Below, piece after piece: positions 22,330-35,000 of a stretch of 64,000 nt of DNA. Below the pieces are notes generated by a model. The model had not been told where the DNA came from. It saw only the letters and a list, made by a program, of their open reading frames with translations, and made no database searches. Numbering within the stretch: position 1 is the stretch's first letter; each line of letters begins with the position of its first letter. Source of the DNA: Spirometra erinaceieuropaei (lineage: Eukaryota; Platyhelminthes; Cestoda; Diphyllobothriidea; Diphyllobothriidae); assembly GCA_902702965.1 (NCBI GenBank), contig CACRXP010000646.1:187758-251757 (forward strand). The letters are read 5' to 3'. The position numbers and the translations under genes are program-made.

Positions 22330-23664
22330 ACCAGTTTGAGCAGTCAGTGGTGTCTAGAAGCCTTTGTGTATGTGCCAGTCAATTTCCGGAATATTAAAAT
22401 CCCCTACGATGATCTTGACATTGAAAGAAGTCTCTTCGATTTTTTCAAAGAGTGCACAAAGCTCACTTCATTTCCGGAGTAACGCGGAGGATTATATGCA
22501 CACGCGACCAAGGCTTTTCTATTTTGCGGAGGGATTATCAAGGCGAGACATAAATTTCCGGAGAAGGAAAAAGTGTTCAGGCCATAAGGCGGATGTGCAA
22601 GTGAGGCTCTGATGTAAAGAAGGCAACCACCGCCGCGTCTTTCAACACGATCCTGGCGGTATAAACCGGGACTATCTGTATTGAGAACTGAGCCTGAAGG
22701 TAGAGACTGAGCCCAAGATTCTCTAATACACACGGCATCTGGGTCAAAATCAACAGCCACATTTTTTAGTTGTGACATCTCTTGCACGAATTATCGTGCA
22801 TTGGGAGAGACAATATTGAGCGTATTCCTAATATGTAGGTCCCTCTCATTGCTACTTATAAAAAAATGGAGAGCTAGTGGTGGTAAATTAAGCTGTAAAG
22901 AAGAAGCAATAGATGGTAAACAAAGTCGCTGGGGTCTGAAATTTGTGGTGATATTATCACTAACTAACGATACAGCATTGTATGGAAACATATTTGGGCA
23001 GGACCCAGGAAGAGGAAAGCTATCTTGTGGGGTTGGATGAATGGGAGGCACAAAATTAGAATTTTGAGAATTTTTTAGCGTAATATTAGGGGTAAATTAT
23101 TTTAGATGACGGATTAAATAGTTTAGAGAAACAGCATACTTTAGAAGAAGGCTTTATTATTTTGGGTGTCAGGCTAGCAGTGGGACTGAAAAAATTAGCA
23201 GCAACACTACATACTTGCATTTTACAGGCTGGTGTGCAAGTGGGCTTCACAGCCGTGGTTTTTTTTGTTAGGTTGGGAATTAGGGATAGGAACAGAGAAA
23301 GATCTCCCTGAACTATCATCTGGCTATTTGACCTAACCGCTAGGTCAGATCTGAGTGACCTGGCACGGGAACGGGGTGGATTCGACCCAGGTTCATTAAC
23401 TTATTCAATATTGTGAGTGCTGGAGGACGATTGTACTTCTAGGACTGGTCCATTTTTACTGGTATAATCAGGCGGCCTGTTTAAATTTTGGAGCAGCATT
23501 TGAGCAATCCTTGAATCTGGGAGGCGTTTTAATGTGGTTGGTTTCAAATAACTCAGCGACAATATGTTCAGTTGAAGAGCTAGACGGAACAGGGGTCGCT
23601 GAAGATAGGAGGGAGATTTGGTTGACGCTCGATGGAGAATCCGCATCAGAGGCAAATGGCAGAT
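22330..23664 (-). mobile_element. LINE-B copy 2, endonuclease and part of ORF1 (minus strand), downstream half
   Basis: On the minus strand an ORF1 remainder occupies about 23100-23664 and joins the part at 28644-29040 across the gypsy insertion. The endonuclease then begins near 22870 (NTLNIVSPNARQF, corresponding to the usual N-terminal N.RSL..N box). It continues with CIRESW, RRGGGCLLYIRASLAH near 22620, LIIPPQNRKALVACAYNPP near 22510, and the catalytic-region motif VGDFNIPEIDWHIHKG near 22370-22415. It has frameshifts and stops and ends before any RT. It belongs with the plus-strand LINE-B at 14130-18470 by its endonuclease and ORF1 style. Confidence 0.75.
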
Positions 23665-23669
23665 GAGTA
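23665..23669 (+). repeat. Target-site duplication of the gypsy element (left)
   Basis: gagta sits directly before the 5' LTR and is repeated directly after the 3' LTR at 28639-28643. Confidence 0.9.
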
Positions 23670-24045
23670 TGTTGGGAGTGCCTACACTACCAAAAACAAG
23701 AGCCAGCCAATCACGGGAGGCCACGTGCGTTTTCTCTACTGCGCTGTCATCTTAATCGTGGCGCCTCTCCATTGGATTTTCCTCTCGGGCCTGATCGATC
23801 AGCATATTCGGATTATCGACCGGCTCGTCTCGAATGTTCTTCCCGAAGGGCCTTGGGCCGAACGCCGGCGAAGCACCGTAAGGCGTTATAAATACGCGTT
23901 ACTTCCAGTTCATTTTGACTTGCATTTGCCTAATACACAGTTTCGTGGCCGGTCGCGTTCTCCTTCTCTGCCGCGTTGGTATTGGGGACAAGGGTCAAGT
24001 GCGCATACGCTCCACAGGATTTCACGTACCAGGCGGGTCATAACA
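23670..24045 (+). repeat. 5' LTR
   Basis: It starts tgttgggagtg and ends tcataaca (TG...CA), 376 bp. It differs from the 3' LTR at about position 20 (a versus c in cactaccc/cactcccc) and about 42 bases from the end (gtcaagtg versus gtcgagtg). An inverted ccaatca and a TATA box lie inside. Confidence 0.97.
23887..23894 (+). promoter_or_regulatory. TATA box in 5' LTR
   Basis: tataaata, in the context gcgttataaatacgcg, lies 218 bp into the LTR and is the likely pol II start region of the element. The same box recurs in the 3' LTR at 28480-28487. Confidence 0.6.
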
Positions 24046-24048
24046 AAT

Positions 24049-24059
24049 TGGCGACGCAG
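24049..24059 (+). promoter_or_regulatory. Candidate tRNA primer-binding site
   Basis: tggcgacgcag starts three bases after the 5' LTR and begins with TGG, as a complement of a tRNA CCA end must. The matching tRNA cannot be named from the sequence alone. Confidence 0.5.
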
Positions 24060-24072
24060 TTTTTCAACTACA

Positions 24073-27000
24073 ATGGCTGACGAGTACGCAGACTTGAAGC
24101 AGATGTTGCAGCAGCAGCTGAAGCTGATGGAGGCTCTGACCGTCAAGCTATCCAATTCATCCATGGGCCAATCAAGCGCGGCTGGTGGTTCACAATCTGT
24201 TGATCACATTGCCGGCAGCATCACTGATTTCCTGTATGACCCGCAGGCCCATATCACCTTTGATTCCTGGTACAAACGATACGAGGACTTGTTCTCTGTC
24301 GATCTGGCTGCCCAGGACGATGCATGGAAGGTTCGACTCCTACTTCGCAAACTGGGTCCGGCTGAACACGAGCGTTATGCAAACCTCATCCTCCCCAAGA
24401 ATCCCCGAGAGGTCGCTTTCAAGGACACGGTTAAGACGTTGTCGCAGATTTTTGGTGATCAATCATCCCTTTTCAACACACGATTTCAGTGCCTGCAGCT
24501 GTGCAAACGCGATTCCGATGATTTTATCACGTATGCGGGCATTGTCAATCGTGAGTGTGGGCGTTTTCAACTCGGTTCTCTTACTGAAGACCAGTTTAAA
24601 TGTCTTATATTTATCTGCGGCCTCCAGTCCCCCAAGGATGCTGATATCCGGACTCGTCTCCTGTCCAAAGTGCAGCAGTGCAACTCTATCACACTCCAAG
24701 AGCTGGCAGCAGAGTGCCAAACACTGATCAATCTCAAGCACGACTCTGCAATGATTCAGAACCCGGCCTCATCTTTCTCAGTCCATACGGTCACATCGAC
24801 CAAATTGCATCCTGTTACACGGCCCAAGCAACTGTCCAAGCCGAGATCTCCGCCATCTCCTTGTCGGCACTGTGGCGCATGGCATTTCCACCGGGATTGC
24901 ACTTTCCGCCTGCATCGCTGCCAAAGCTGTAATCAGGTGGGACACCGTGATGGGTTCTGCAAATCAGTACCAGCTTCTGTAGGCAAGCCAGCCCCCGCCA
25001 CTCCTAATTCCAGGCACCGTTTCCGGCCAAAACGCAAGTCCAAACTCCAGTCCGTTGGTAATTCTCTGAGTCTCTTGGCCGCTTTCCGGCTCAATGCGTC
25101 TGGTCGTAGAAAATTCGTTGATGTCTTGCTCAATGGCCATGCAGTTTGTCTACAGTTGGACACTGCCTCAGATATCACCATCATCTCTGAGAGACTCTGG
25201 CAGTCCCTTGGCAGTCCCACGATGCAGCCGACTTCCCGGTCCGCCACAAGCGCGTGCGGTGGTCTCGTACAGCTAATTGGGCAGCTGCAATGCTGTGTGT
25301 CGTTCCGCGGTACCAGCATCACCGCGATCTGCTACATCACCAAGTCTGATCTAAACCTACTTGGTCTCGACTGGATTGAACAACTTGGGTTGGCCGATAT
25401 GTCGCTCCGCGTTGTTTGCAGTCAGGTGCAGATTCCCGCTGTGCTTGCAGACCAAGCCAAGGACATTCTCCAACGCTTTGCTCCAGTGTTCCAAGACGGC
25501 CTGGGTCGTTGCACATACACACAAGCCGTGCTACATCTGTCTCCTGGAAGTCAACCAGTCTTCCGTCCAAAGCGACCAGTCCCATATGCAGCTCTACCAC
25601 TTGTCGAGGCTGAACTGAAGCGTCTAGAGGAATTGGGAGTTCTGGTTCCTGTATCCTACTCCGCCTGGGCCGCTCCAATCGTTGTGGTTAAGAAGCCCAA
25701 TGGCTCGGTCCGCATTTGTGCTGACTTCTCCACCGGTCTCAATGCCGCGCTGACGCCGAACTGCTATCCATTACCGGTTCCGGCTGATCTTTTCATCCTG
25801 CTGAATGGTGGGACTTGCTTTGCCAAGTTGGATCTTGCTGATGCGTATCTGCAGATCGAGGTCGCCCCAGAGTCGCGCGAATTGTTGACCATCAATACCC
25901 ACCGCGGTCTGTTCCAATACACCAGGCTGCCCTTTGGTGTCAAGACCGCCCCGGCCCTATTTCAACAAACGATGAACGCAATGCTCTCCAGCATCTCTGG
26001 CACAGCTGGGTACCTGGACGACATCATCATCGTGGGTCGCTCCCCTGCCGAGCTGCAAGACCGAGTGTGCGCAGTACTCGAATGCGTGCAGGAATATGGC
26101 TTTCGCCTACGGGCCGACAAGTGCCCATTCTTCCTCGACTCCATCAAGTACCTTGGATTCGTTTTTGACGCCAATGGTCGCCATCCAGATCCTGAAAACA
26201 TTCGGGCCATCCAACGGATGCCTGCCCCCAAGAATGTATCGCAACTTCGTTCGTTCCTTGGCCTGATCAGCTACTATAGCGCCTTCCTACCATCGCTGCA
26301 TGACGTACGGGCCCCGCTCAACCGTCTGTTGCAGAAGGATGCTCCTTGGTGCTAGTCCCCCGACTGTGAAAAGGTCTTCGCCCAGCTAAAGTCGATGCTG
26401 AGTTCAGATCTGTTGCTCACACACTACGACCCGACGCTGCCGATCGTTGTTGCTGCAGATGCTTCCAACCACGGAGTTGGTGCCGTCATCTCACATACTT
26501 TTCCTGATGGGTCTGAAAAGGCGATCATGCATGCATCTCGCACGCTAACCCCTGCGGAGAAGAACTATGGGCAAATATAGAAAGAAGCTCTAGCCCTCGT
26601 GTTTGCCGTCAAGAAATTTCACAAACTGTTGTACAGTCGCAACTTCACGTTGTTGACGGATCTCAAACCATTGCTGTCAATCTTCGGTTCGAAGAAGGGC
26701 ATTCCCGTCTACTCAGCCAGCCGACTTCACCGATGGGCAACCATCCTTCTTGGCTACGATTTCGACATTCGCTACTGTCGTACTACAGACTTTGGTCAGG
26801 CTGACGCCCTTTCTCGCCTCATCAGCAATCAGCAGGAACCGGAGGAAGATACCGTGATTGCAGCTATTTCGATTGAGGACGGTGTGCGCCGTCAGCTATC
26901 AGACGCCATACGAGGTATCCCTGTCACTGCCGTGGACATCCGACGTGCTACTGAACAGGATCCTGTCCTCCGCCAGGCCATCACCTACGTGCAGACCTGC

Positions 27001-28245
27001 TGGCCAACCACTGCTCTCGCTGGCGATCTTCGCCAGCTCTTCCTCCGCCGAGCATCGCTATCTATGGTTGACTCCTGCCTCATGTTTGCAGACCGTGTGA
27101 TGATCCCATCTTCCCTCCGACCCACTGTACTACGCCAGTTCCATGCGGCTCATCCTGGTGCCAGCCGAATGAAGTCTATTGCTCGCAGTTTTGCCTACTG
27201 GCCTGATATCGACGGCGACATCGACGACCTGGTTCGACGCTGTTCTCGATGTCAGCAAGCTGCCAAGATGCCGCCTCGTCAACCTCCAATACCCTGGCAA
27301 CCACCGGAGAGGCCTTGGTCACGCGTGCATATCGATTTCGCTGGCCCACTTAACGGAGTCTCCTACCTAATCTTGGTTGACGCCTACTCGAAATGGCCCG
27401 AGATTGCTCCGCTGAATCCAGCAACCGCATCTGCCACTATCGCCTTCCTACGACGCATCTTTAGCCAACATGGCTTACCAGAAGTCCTGGTTTCAGATAA
27501 TGGTTCTCAGTTTATCTCGTCGACGTTTGAAGATTTCTGCCGCCAGCACGACATCCAGCATCTTCGCTCCCCGCCCTACCATCCTCAGTCTAACGGTCAG
27601 GCGGAGCGTTTTGTCGACACGTTTAAGAGAGCCCTCTTGAAAGCCCGTGGGGAGGGGACCACGGACGAGATAGTCCAGGCGTTCCTGTTTTCCTACAGGA
27701 CGACACCGAACCCGGCGTCCCCTGGTAACGTTTCTCCTGCCGAAGCGTTGATGGGCCGAAAACTGCGTACAACGTTTCATGCCCTCGTCCCTACCGATGC
27801 GCAGCCCGCGCAGACTTCTCCAGTTTCTCGCAGCAAGCTCTCCATCGGAACACCTGTCTTCGTTCGTGATTATCGAGCGGGGTTCCCAGACTGGATTGAA
27901 GCAACCGTAGTATCGCACAGAGGCAGTATGTTGTTTGACGTCGACGTTGGTGATGACATCTGGGTTCGCCACCACAACCAGATCCGACGGCGACATTGCA
28001 GTAACACAACTGGGCTCGATTCGGCGCCGTCACTCTCTCTCGACATCCTACTGGATACCTTCGCCATTCCGGCAGATCAGTCGGTTCCCGAACCCACTTC
28101 TGCGCTCCCTTCGGATATACCATCCTCGGTATCAGTTACCGCTCCCGTATCTCCAGGCATTAAACCACGACTAAGACGCCGGACCAACCGCGTGCGCCGA
28201 TCAACACGTCCGATGCAGGTCAACCCACGCCAGAAGCGGTACTGA
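24073..28245 (+). pseudogene. gag-pol polyprotein of the gypsy element, interrupted by two TAG codons
   Basis: The ATG at 24073 (caATGGCTGAC) is the first in frame after the LTR; the frame is open further upstream only because the LTR happens to lack stops. Positions count from this Met. The gag capsid-like region covers about 1-250. Zinc knuckles are [13 protein letters not shown] (about 264) and [14 protein letters not shown] (283-296). The protease motif is LDTASD, with the active Asp at 363 and Ala where most family members have Gly. RT runs from about 495 to 760 with YLDD at 647-650. The TAG at 26353 falls in the RT-RNase H connection. RNase H follows ([17 protein letters not shown]), and the TAG at 26578 lies inside RNase H. 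From 26581 there is the HHCC zinc finger, then the DDE integrase (HIDF, SDNGSQF, HPQSNGQAERFV), then a C-terminal tail ending near 28245. No frameshift was seen. Confidence 0.93.
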
Positions 28246-28252
28246 CCTACTT

Positions 28253-28262
28253 GGAGGGGAGG
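28253..28262 (+). promoter_or_regulatory. Polypurine tract
   Basis: ggaggggagg directly abuts the 3' LTR, the expected place for plus-strand DNA priming in reverse transcription. Confidence 0.8.
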
Positions 28263-28638
28263 TGTTGGGAGTGCCTACACTCCCAAAAACAAGAGCCAGC
28301 CAATCACGGGAGGCCACGTGCGTTTTCTCTACTGCGCTGTCATCTTAATCGTGGCGCCTCTCCATTGGATTTTCCTCTCGGGCCTGATCGATCAGCATAT
28401 TCGGATTATCGACCGGCTCGTCTCGAATGTTCTTCCCGAAGGGCCTTGGGCCGAACGCCGGCGAAGCACCGTAAGGCGTTATAAATACGCGTTACTTCCA
28501 GTTCATTTTGACTTGCATTTGCCTAATACACAGTTTCGTGGCCGGTCGCGTTCTCCTTCTCTGCCGCGTTGGTATTGGGGACAAGGGTCGAGTGCGCATA
28601 CGCTCCACAGGATTTCACGTACCAGGCGGGTCATAACA
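28263..28638 (+). repeat. 3' LTR
   Basis: 376 bp, two substitutions from the 5' LTR, followed by the target duplication gagta at 28639-28643. Confidence 0.97.
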
Positions 28639-28643
28639 GAGTA

Positions 28644-29040
28644 CAATTCCGGGGTGGCTTTACGTTTGTTAATGGAGGAGAAACACTTAGTTCCAGTGGA
28701 GATTTAGCCCGACTAATTAAAAGTTTATTGACCCTAAGATAATCAGGTGAGCGCGGCAAATTGGAGAAAATAAAGTAAACTTCTGTCGACGGAAATAGTT
28801 TGACAAGAATTGGTGGATTTTCGCTCCTAAATGAAAGTCGTTTAGTTTCAGGGACGTTAAAGATGAAGCCACGGGAATAAAGGAAGTGGAAGTCGACATC
28901 GATTGGCTGTCTACTTCTAGAAGCGTTTTTTGAAATAAGGTTCAAACTTCGTTTGTGCCTGTCTTCGGTATCACTAGCAACCAGGCCAATGGGAGGCATG
29001 AGCTTCTCACATTGCTGAGAAGTACGTGTTGGCAACTTTC
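28644..29040 (-). mobile_element. LINE-B copy 2, ORF1 N-terminal part, upstream half
   Basis: The minus strand carries about 130 codons of an ORF1-type protein: FIFNVPETKRLSFRSE near 28860, then PPILVKLFPSTEVYFIFSN and INKLLIS-like residues near 28730-28800. This is the pattern RN(V/I)I..VPE ... P.LVK(L)....(V/D)..I..N..L found in CR1/jockey ORF1 proteins. It is in line with the LINE-B part ending at 23664 on the other side of the gypsy element. Confidence 0.65.
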
Positions 29041-32000
29041 CCTCAAGAAAGGCACAAAGAACAAAAAAATGATCCGTAATGCGAGATAAAATAGCTAAAA
29101 CTGTCGAGCGCTCCTACATCTATTTTTTCATATGTGCAATGGGTTTCAATAGGAAAGCTTAGAGATTATTTTCGTTCGGATTTCGACGAAGGGTTGCCTA
29201 GGGTTTCATGTCGAATAAGCAGAACAAGACTTTAATCCCAATTTTTAGTGATGATAGTTGCCGGGACTTTGAGGATATAAGGGTGAGGCTACGTATGATG
29301 AGGTAATTTCTGCAAGCTATCAATTTTGGTAGACCAGACAGCACAATTGTTACTAAGCAATTTTAACTCAATAACAGGATTTGAAATTAAGAAAAACATT
29401 AAAATGACGATTTCGTAGGTGACAAAACAAAACTGTGAATAACATTTATACTGAATAATCAAGCTCTGTAGGATAAAATAACGGAGAGTATAGTTCTCTT
29501 AAAAGTTAATAAATCGACTATAAAAACGGTCAGTGGTGGAGACTTATCGTTAAAAATGTACGAGGAAAACCTCTTATATGTAAGGGCAACATATATGTTG
29601 GGTGAAAAACTATGACACTTTATTTCTACTTTATGACAAATCGACAAAACACGACGGGAAAGGAAGATGACTTATGAGCAAAATAGGAAATTTTGAAAAT
29701 TTATACTGAGAAACTGTGCAAGAGATTACGAAATTGAATTAAAAATGTATATTGCACTAAACTTTGCAAAATCTTGCTGCGCGCATTGACCTTGATGGAA
29801 ACATCAAAGGTAAGTGCATTCTTAAGCAACCGGCCAAAATACCAAGGTAAGATGTACGAATATGTGTTTCGATGTGGTATAGAAAAAGATCGATAGAATC
29901 ACGACAACGCTCGTTAAAGTGGACCACATCCATGAAATTTTGCCCGCCGAAAACTTCGAAACGCAAGAATCTTCTAGAACAATAGCTTTTTGGGCTTTAG
30001 CAGGTTAGGCCTTGTTCCCCTGAACACGTGCGCTGTAGTGCTACAGAAAGCACTGAATCTGCGTGCACGTTTTACGCGTTTGATTCGAATATGACATATA
30101 GTAGTCATTAGGAGCTGACTTTTGTGATGAGAGAATTTCAGAAGGACACTTAGCATACGATTAACCGTTTTTAAAATTTCCCACAGCTTTCTCAAACTAT
30201 AAATTTTTTCCTGGCTTTCGGTTTCCTGTGGTCCGCCCAGAAATGTCAGCTGGTTAGAAATGGCGCTAAGAATGTGCATATGCTTTCACCTGCATAACCG
30301 ATTAACCGTACGGCAAATGGTCAATACGGACGATGGTCGGTTGGAAATACCATTAATAAAACACAATTTTCAATCGCATTTTTACTGTGATTATCACATT
30401 CCTTCGCTTTTCTGGCATGCTGACTTTGGCATTTGCTAGTTTTAACCAACCAATTTCTGTTGGTTTTGTCGCTTTTTAGTCTTGCGGGTTGCGCGTTCTA
30501 TTAGGTTTCTTCCGCATGTTCTATAATTATCGCATCCACCTTCAGGGCTAGCTAAGCGTAGGTTACAGTTCATCGGTGGCAGGTTTCCTTCGTTCTGGGG
30601 CATGTTAGTCATCTCGGCCTTGCCCCTTTGGAGAATTGAACTTGCGCAAATTTTATGGCCCGATGTAAAAAGAAAGACATAATTCCGCCCTTAGAACTCT
30701 TATATGAGCCATCTGCAAAACTACCGTTGAATTCGGATTATATTCACTGCACTGAGCGTCACCCGCGAGTTCCTGTTGTTCCTGCAGTCAGCAAACATGC
30801 TTGGGTAGTGGCTTAAATTATCTTGATTATGTTTCAGATTGAACCACATTTCGTTAGTCCGCAACTGACATCACGGAAGGAAAATATATACAATACACGC
30901 CCGAGCGGAAGAAGTTCCATCATCCCTCTTGAGTTTACGTCGCTTGGGCAACCAACTGACAAAGGCTCAGATAAGGCTCAAAAAGAGGTAACCTTCATTG
31001 TATTGCAACAAAATGACTGCGTATTAGCTGAATTTATTTCCAGTATGCGTCATTCGCCTTCTGCCATGCTTGCCCTAGCAAAAAAATCCCACGGTGCTTT
31101 ACCTGTCTCATAGGATGATAGCCATATTAATCAATTTTGAGCACTTAATGCTTGTCGCTCAGTTCTAATGTGAAAAGTCTCGAACAGGACTAGCCCGGTC
31201 CATGCGCGTACATCAGATGAGGTGGAAACGTTGCAATGGGGTTGCGTTAGCAGTGCTTATTTGTCGTGTTCCGGCCGCTTGTTTCTCTCACCGACTTGGC
31301 CTCCATATTCCGTCGAAATCTCGGAGTGCTGTCCAGTTTTTTACAGAAGTTATCTGTCCTGGCCGATCTTATGCCAGTCGCTCCGAACTGCTGTTTTATT
31401 CCAGCGCACTTCAGTGAATCCCGCTAGTTGCCACGGCAGCATTCGTCTTCTTTCCCTGCGCACTAACTGCCAACTTTGTGATGAGACAGCCAGGTCGGTA
31501 GACGCTTGTCGGTTCTTGTGATGTGGTTGCTCCAGTAAAATTGGATTTCCTCGAGCATTGCAAAGCTGATGACTGTTTTCGGTTCCAAGGCTTGGACGTC
31601 TGGAATCCGTTCTTGCCTCTTCACTTTTAGCATGTCAGGGAATCAAAGCCATAAGTTAAGCTTCTTCACTCGAGTCTTTTCATTGTACGAGGGTCTGGTC
31701 TGCTCCATGGCCATGTTCATTTTCAACTTGTTGTTGAAGGAGATGGGGGGTTTGTATCCTGTCGAGGGCGGGATTGGTTCTAAAAACCCATGTTGCAGTC
31801 CTTTCGGTCTTGTTGTTTTTTTAGGATCATATAACCAAGGCGTCAGAGTTTGTTCACAACAACGAAATATCGGTCGTTGACAACAGTAGTTTGTTCCATA
31901 TAGACTGGACGCTGATGCAGTTCAGGAATTGCTGTCAGTGTCGGGTGTTCACAACGCCAGCATCCATGGACATTATAAAGAGTTGGGGGCTGTATGCATC

Positions 32001-35000
32001 CCTGTTGTTCTCAACTCATCGCGATGAATGCAACCATTATCAACCGTTGCCGAAAAAGTGAGCGGTAGTTCTGCCGTACCTTTGCATTGCTGCAGATGTC
32101 AACATTCTGGGCACCAAACACTTCATTAACCTCCCGTCGGCTCCCGCTCTTTATGACCAAAACCTCTGCCACATCAGGGAGACAGTGTAATGACTAATTT
32201 GCATTTCCTGTTCTCTTGTAGTGGTCATCCGGCAGACTTTATCGACAGTTTCGCGCCGCTGTGTAATCTACATTTCGTTCGTCACAGGCTTCCCTATTTC
32301 AGGTGAAGCATTTGACTGTTCGACCTTGTGCGACGAGGCGTCTTCACGTAGTGCCATGCAGGGAAATTGCTTAATGGCTGTAGCAGGCTTTTTATGTTTC
32401 CAGGCGTGTGTGTTTCAGTGCTCTCAAAAAGCGATTCTTTTTTATCCTAGCATCTGGGTTAAACGGGCCAGTCTCTCCGGATATTGACAGGCACCAAATC
32501 GAATCGACATCAGTGTCTTCCAGTTTGAGTCGTTTAATTTCTTTGGTCTTTTCCTCTGGACTTAACGACGAATCAAAGACATCGTTGGTTCTAACTTGTA
32601 TGGACTTGTTGGGTGACTTTTCGCATATGATATGTATACGGTTGACGCGACAAAGGCGCTCGATTCAGTGGTTTTGTATCTCCTATTTCCCACAGCAGAA
32701 CTGTTTTGTCATAGGTGAGCAGCGACCAATTGCTGGTGGGCTTTGAGCCGCAGACCCCTTTGGTAGCCGTGGAAACATTCCTCATACTCCCGCGTTCAGC
32801 AGGCGTTTTTGTCTCCCGAAATTCCTGCTTAGTTATCTACATCTGTCAAGTGCTGTTTTGTTTATGCGTCTATTGTCTCCACAATCTGGATGTAGGTAAC
32901 TGTCATCATATAGCACGTTCCGAATCGCCTCCTTCTTTCAACCCAGTACTAATGGTGTCGACCAGTGAGTGAGTATATCTCAAAGACAGTGTTGTATACT
33001 ACTGTACCCCATTTGTACGTGCTTTTCTTAATTGCCTCGTTTCCCTAAACATGAACTTACTCCATCTTTTGTCCGGCTAAAAAATATGTTATTATCGGAA
33101 GCCAGCAATGTAGTGCCTAGCTTCTTTCTCGCCTACTTATAATCCATCTCCGTATGTTAATCCACTGTGTTATCTTAGAGCTTAGAATATGGTGGTCCGC
33201 CGGGATTTTAACACCACATATCGCCACTACCTCATGCACACCTTGGCGGCCTCATTCGGTAATTTAGTCCAGTGGTTGCCAGCGACACATCCATTCTGTC
33301 TTCTCACGGTTATGGAAACCAAAGAGTGTTTATGATAAGACTGTCTTCCAACCAGCCTTTCATCCGGAAGTGGTTGCTGTCATGTTGCCATCTGCGTGTT
33401 GACGGATCTTAACTTTTCAGTAAACTCAATTTCTTTTCGCTCATGCATTTACGTTGCCAACACGATTATTTTACCCGTTTTGTTGCGAGTTTCATCCTGG
33501 TGGTTGGCACTTCCCGCGTAACTAGTCTACTATGACTTACCACCGCTTTAGCACTCAGTGCCCTGGCGGTAACGTGTGTAATGACTTTTTGACTCCATCA
33601 TAACGCCGTTGTTTCCTGTAATTACTGTTTAATGAAAGTGCCTTTCCTCCCACGATTTCATTGAGATGCCTTTCTTCAGGGAAGTTAAGTTCGCTGAGGT
33701 CGCCACTGCTCCTCTTGTCTCAAACTAATTTGGATGACAAGAACTGCCCTCCTTTATGGTTAATTGACCGTTGGGAAATCTAAGATATTCCGGATTGCGT
33801 GGGTAGGTGAAGTTACACTGACAGAACGGGGTTGGGAGCAAATATTACCCCTCCCCTCCGCCATTTATTTTGTGGTAATTGTGTGTAGGATTTCCGACAG
33901 GCTGTCAGGTGATTGAATGTCTTAAGCAATCCATGTCTAGAATACTTTTTCTAACTCTGTTCTCAATGGATTTCTGTAGTAATTTATTTAAAAGGAATCT
34001 GGTTAGCTCTCTTTGGCTGCAAATTCGTCTGTCGTCTATCGACTTACAGTGAAGAAGTGACTTGAACTCTCGGCCGTCGTCTGTGGGGCGATACACAGCC
34101 CGTCGCGTTTAAAGGCTGTTACTATTGTTGTGGGAGTGAGCGCGGTGATCGTGTCTATGGCTGATGCATGTATTTCGGTGAATTAGAGAAAGCCTGCGTA
34201 GTCTTGCCCCCACTCACGTCAATATTATCATGACCCATTGATAAGACCGCGTTAAAACGACGTTCATTAAGATAAGTCACAGTGTCTGGCCTGTAGTAGT
34301 CCCAGCTGCAACGACGCGTCTGGTTTCTCCCTGCTTTCCAAACCATACCACAGAAACTGGCCGGTTGGAGTGATACACCCGCTACCGTCGCTTACTTCAG
34401 CCTGTCTATGGAGGCAGTTACTTAGGCTTGGCCGCTGCGCTCAATACAACATCTTTGTGCTACGGATAAGGCTACGGAGTGGCATAATGACGCGCAATCA
34501 GGCGGACGCAGGGACGGTAAAGCTGGTAAATGAAAGCACAACATGCTTTTATTCTATGCGGTTACTAAGTACCATCTGTAATAGCTTTGTAATGTACGTT
34601 TTAATATTCCCCTTCCCATGTCTTTAGTCGCGGGACTCCAATGAGACGAACCGTTGTGCTCTCGTACCCCCTAAGACTCCAGATCTTCGGCCAACATCCC
34701 CTAAAATTTTAGTATCCGAGACTCCACAGCATGGCTAACTTTGCCCCCACCCGAGGCATCCTTTAGTGCTGCCGCATTTCTTCGGATCATATTTTTATAG
34801 GAGTTTCAAATATACGCCAAAGGCAGCTCTTTCATCGATTACTTTATGACTATTTTATCCGCTATGAGCGCACTTATTTTGATTGATTGACATCTGACTT
34901 CTTTACAGTGTGCAGAGTTGTTGTATTAAACAGACAACTGTTTATGTATGAGTAAATTAACACTTTTTATCTTCTGCTGCTTCTTTTGGGACTACTTTGC

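Larger units (their letters stand above)
23670..28638 (+). mobile_element. Near-intact Ty3/gypsy LTR retrotransposon
   Basis: A full element: 376-bp LTRs at both ends, the 5-bp duplication gagta, a candidate primer-binding site right after the 5' LTR, one gag-pol frame of about 4.2 kb and a purine tract before the 3' LTR. The LTRs differ at only two positions, so insertion was recent. Domain order is gag (two zinc knuckles), protease, RT, RNase H, integrase, which defines Ty3/gypsy (Metaviridae). The coding region is broken only by two in-frame TAG codons, at 26353-26355 and 26578-26580. It sits inside a minus-strand LINE-B, whose parts flank it at 22330-23664 and 28644-29040. No envelope gene is present. 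Confidence 0.97.

Noticed and set aside
23632..24072. Upstream extension of the gag-pol frame to 23632
   Set aside because: It would start outside the element and run through the LTR; the ATG at 24073 lies just after the primer-binding region.
31200..33000. Cluster of plus-strand frames of 70-112 codons as a possible gene
   Set aside because: No recognisable domain, inconsistent phases, and T-rich composition explains the hydrophobic peptides.
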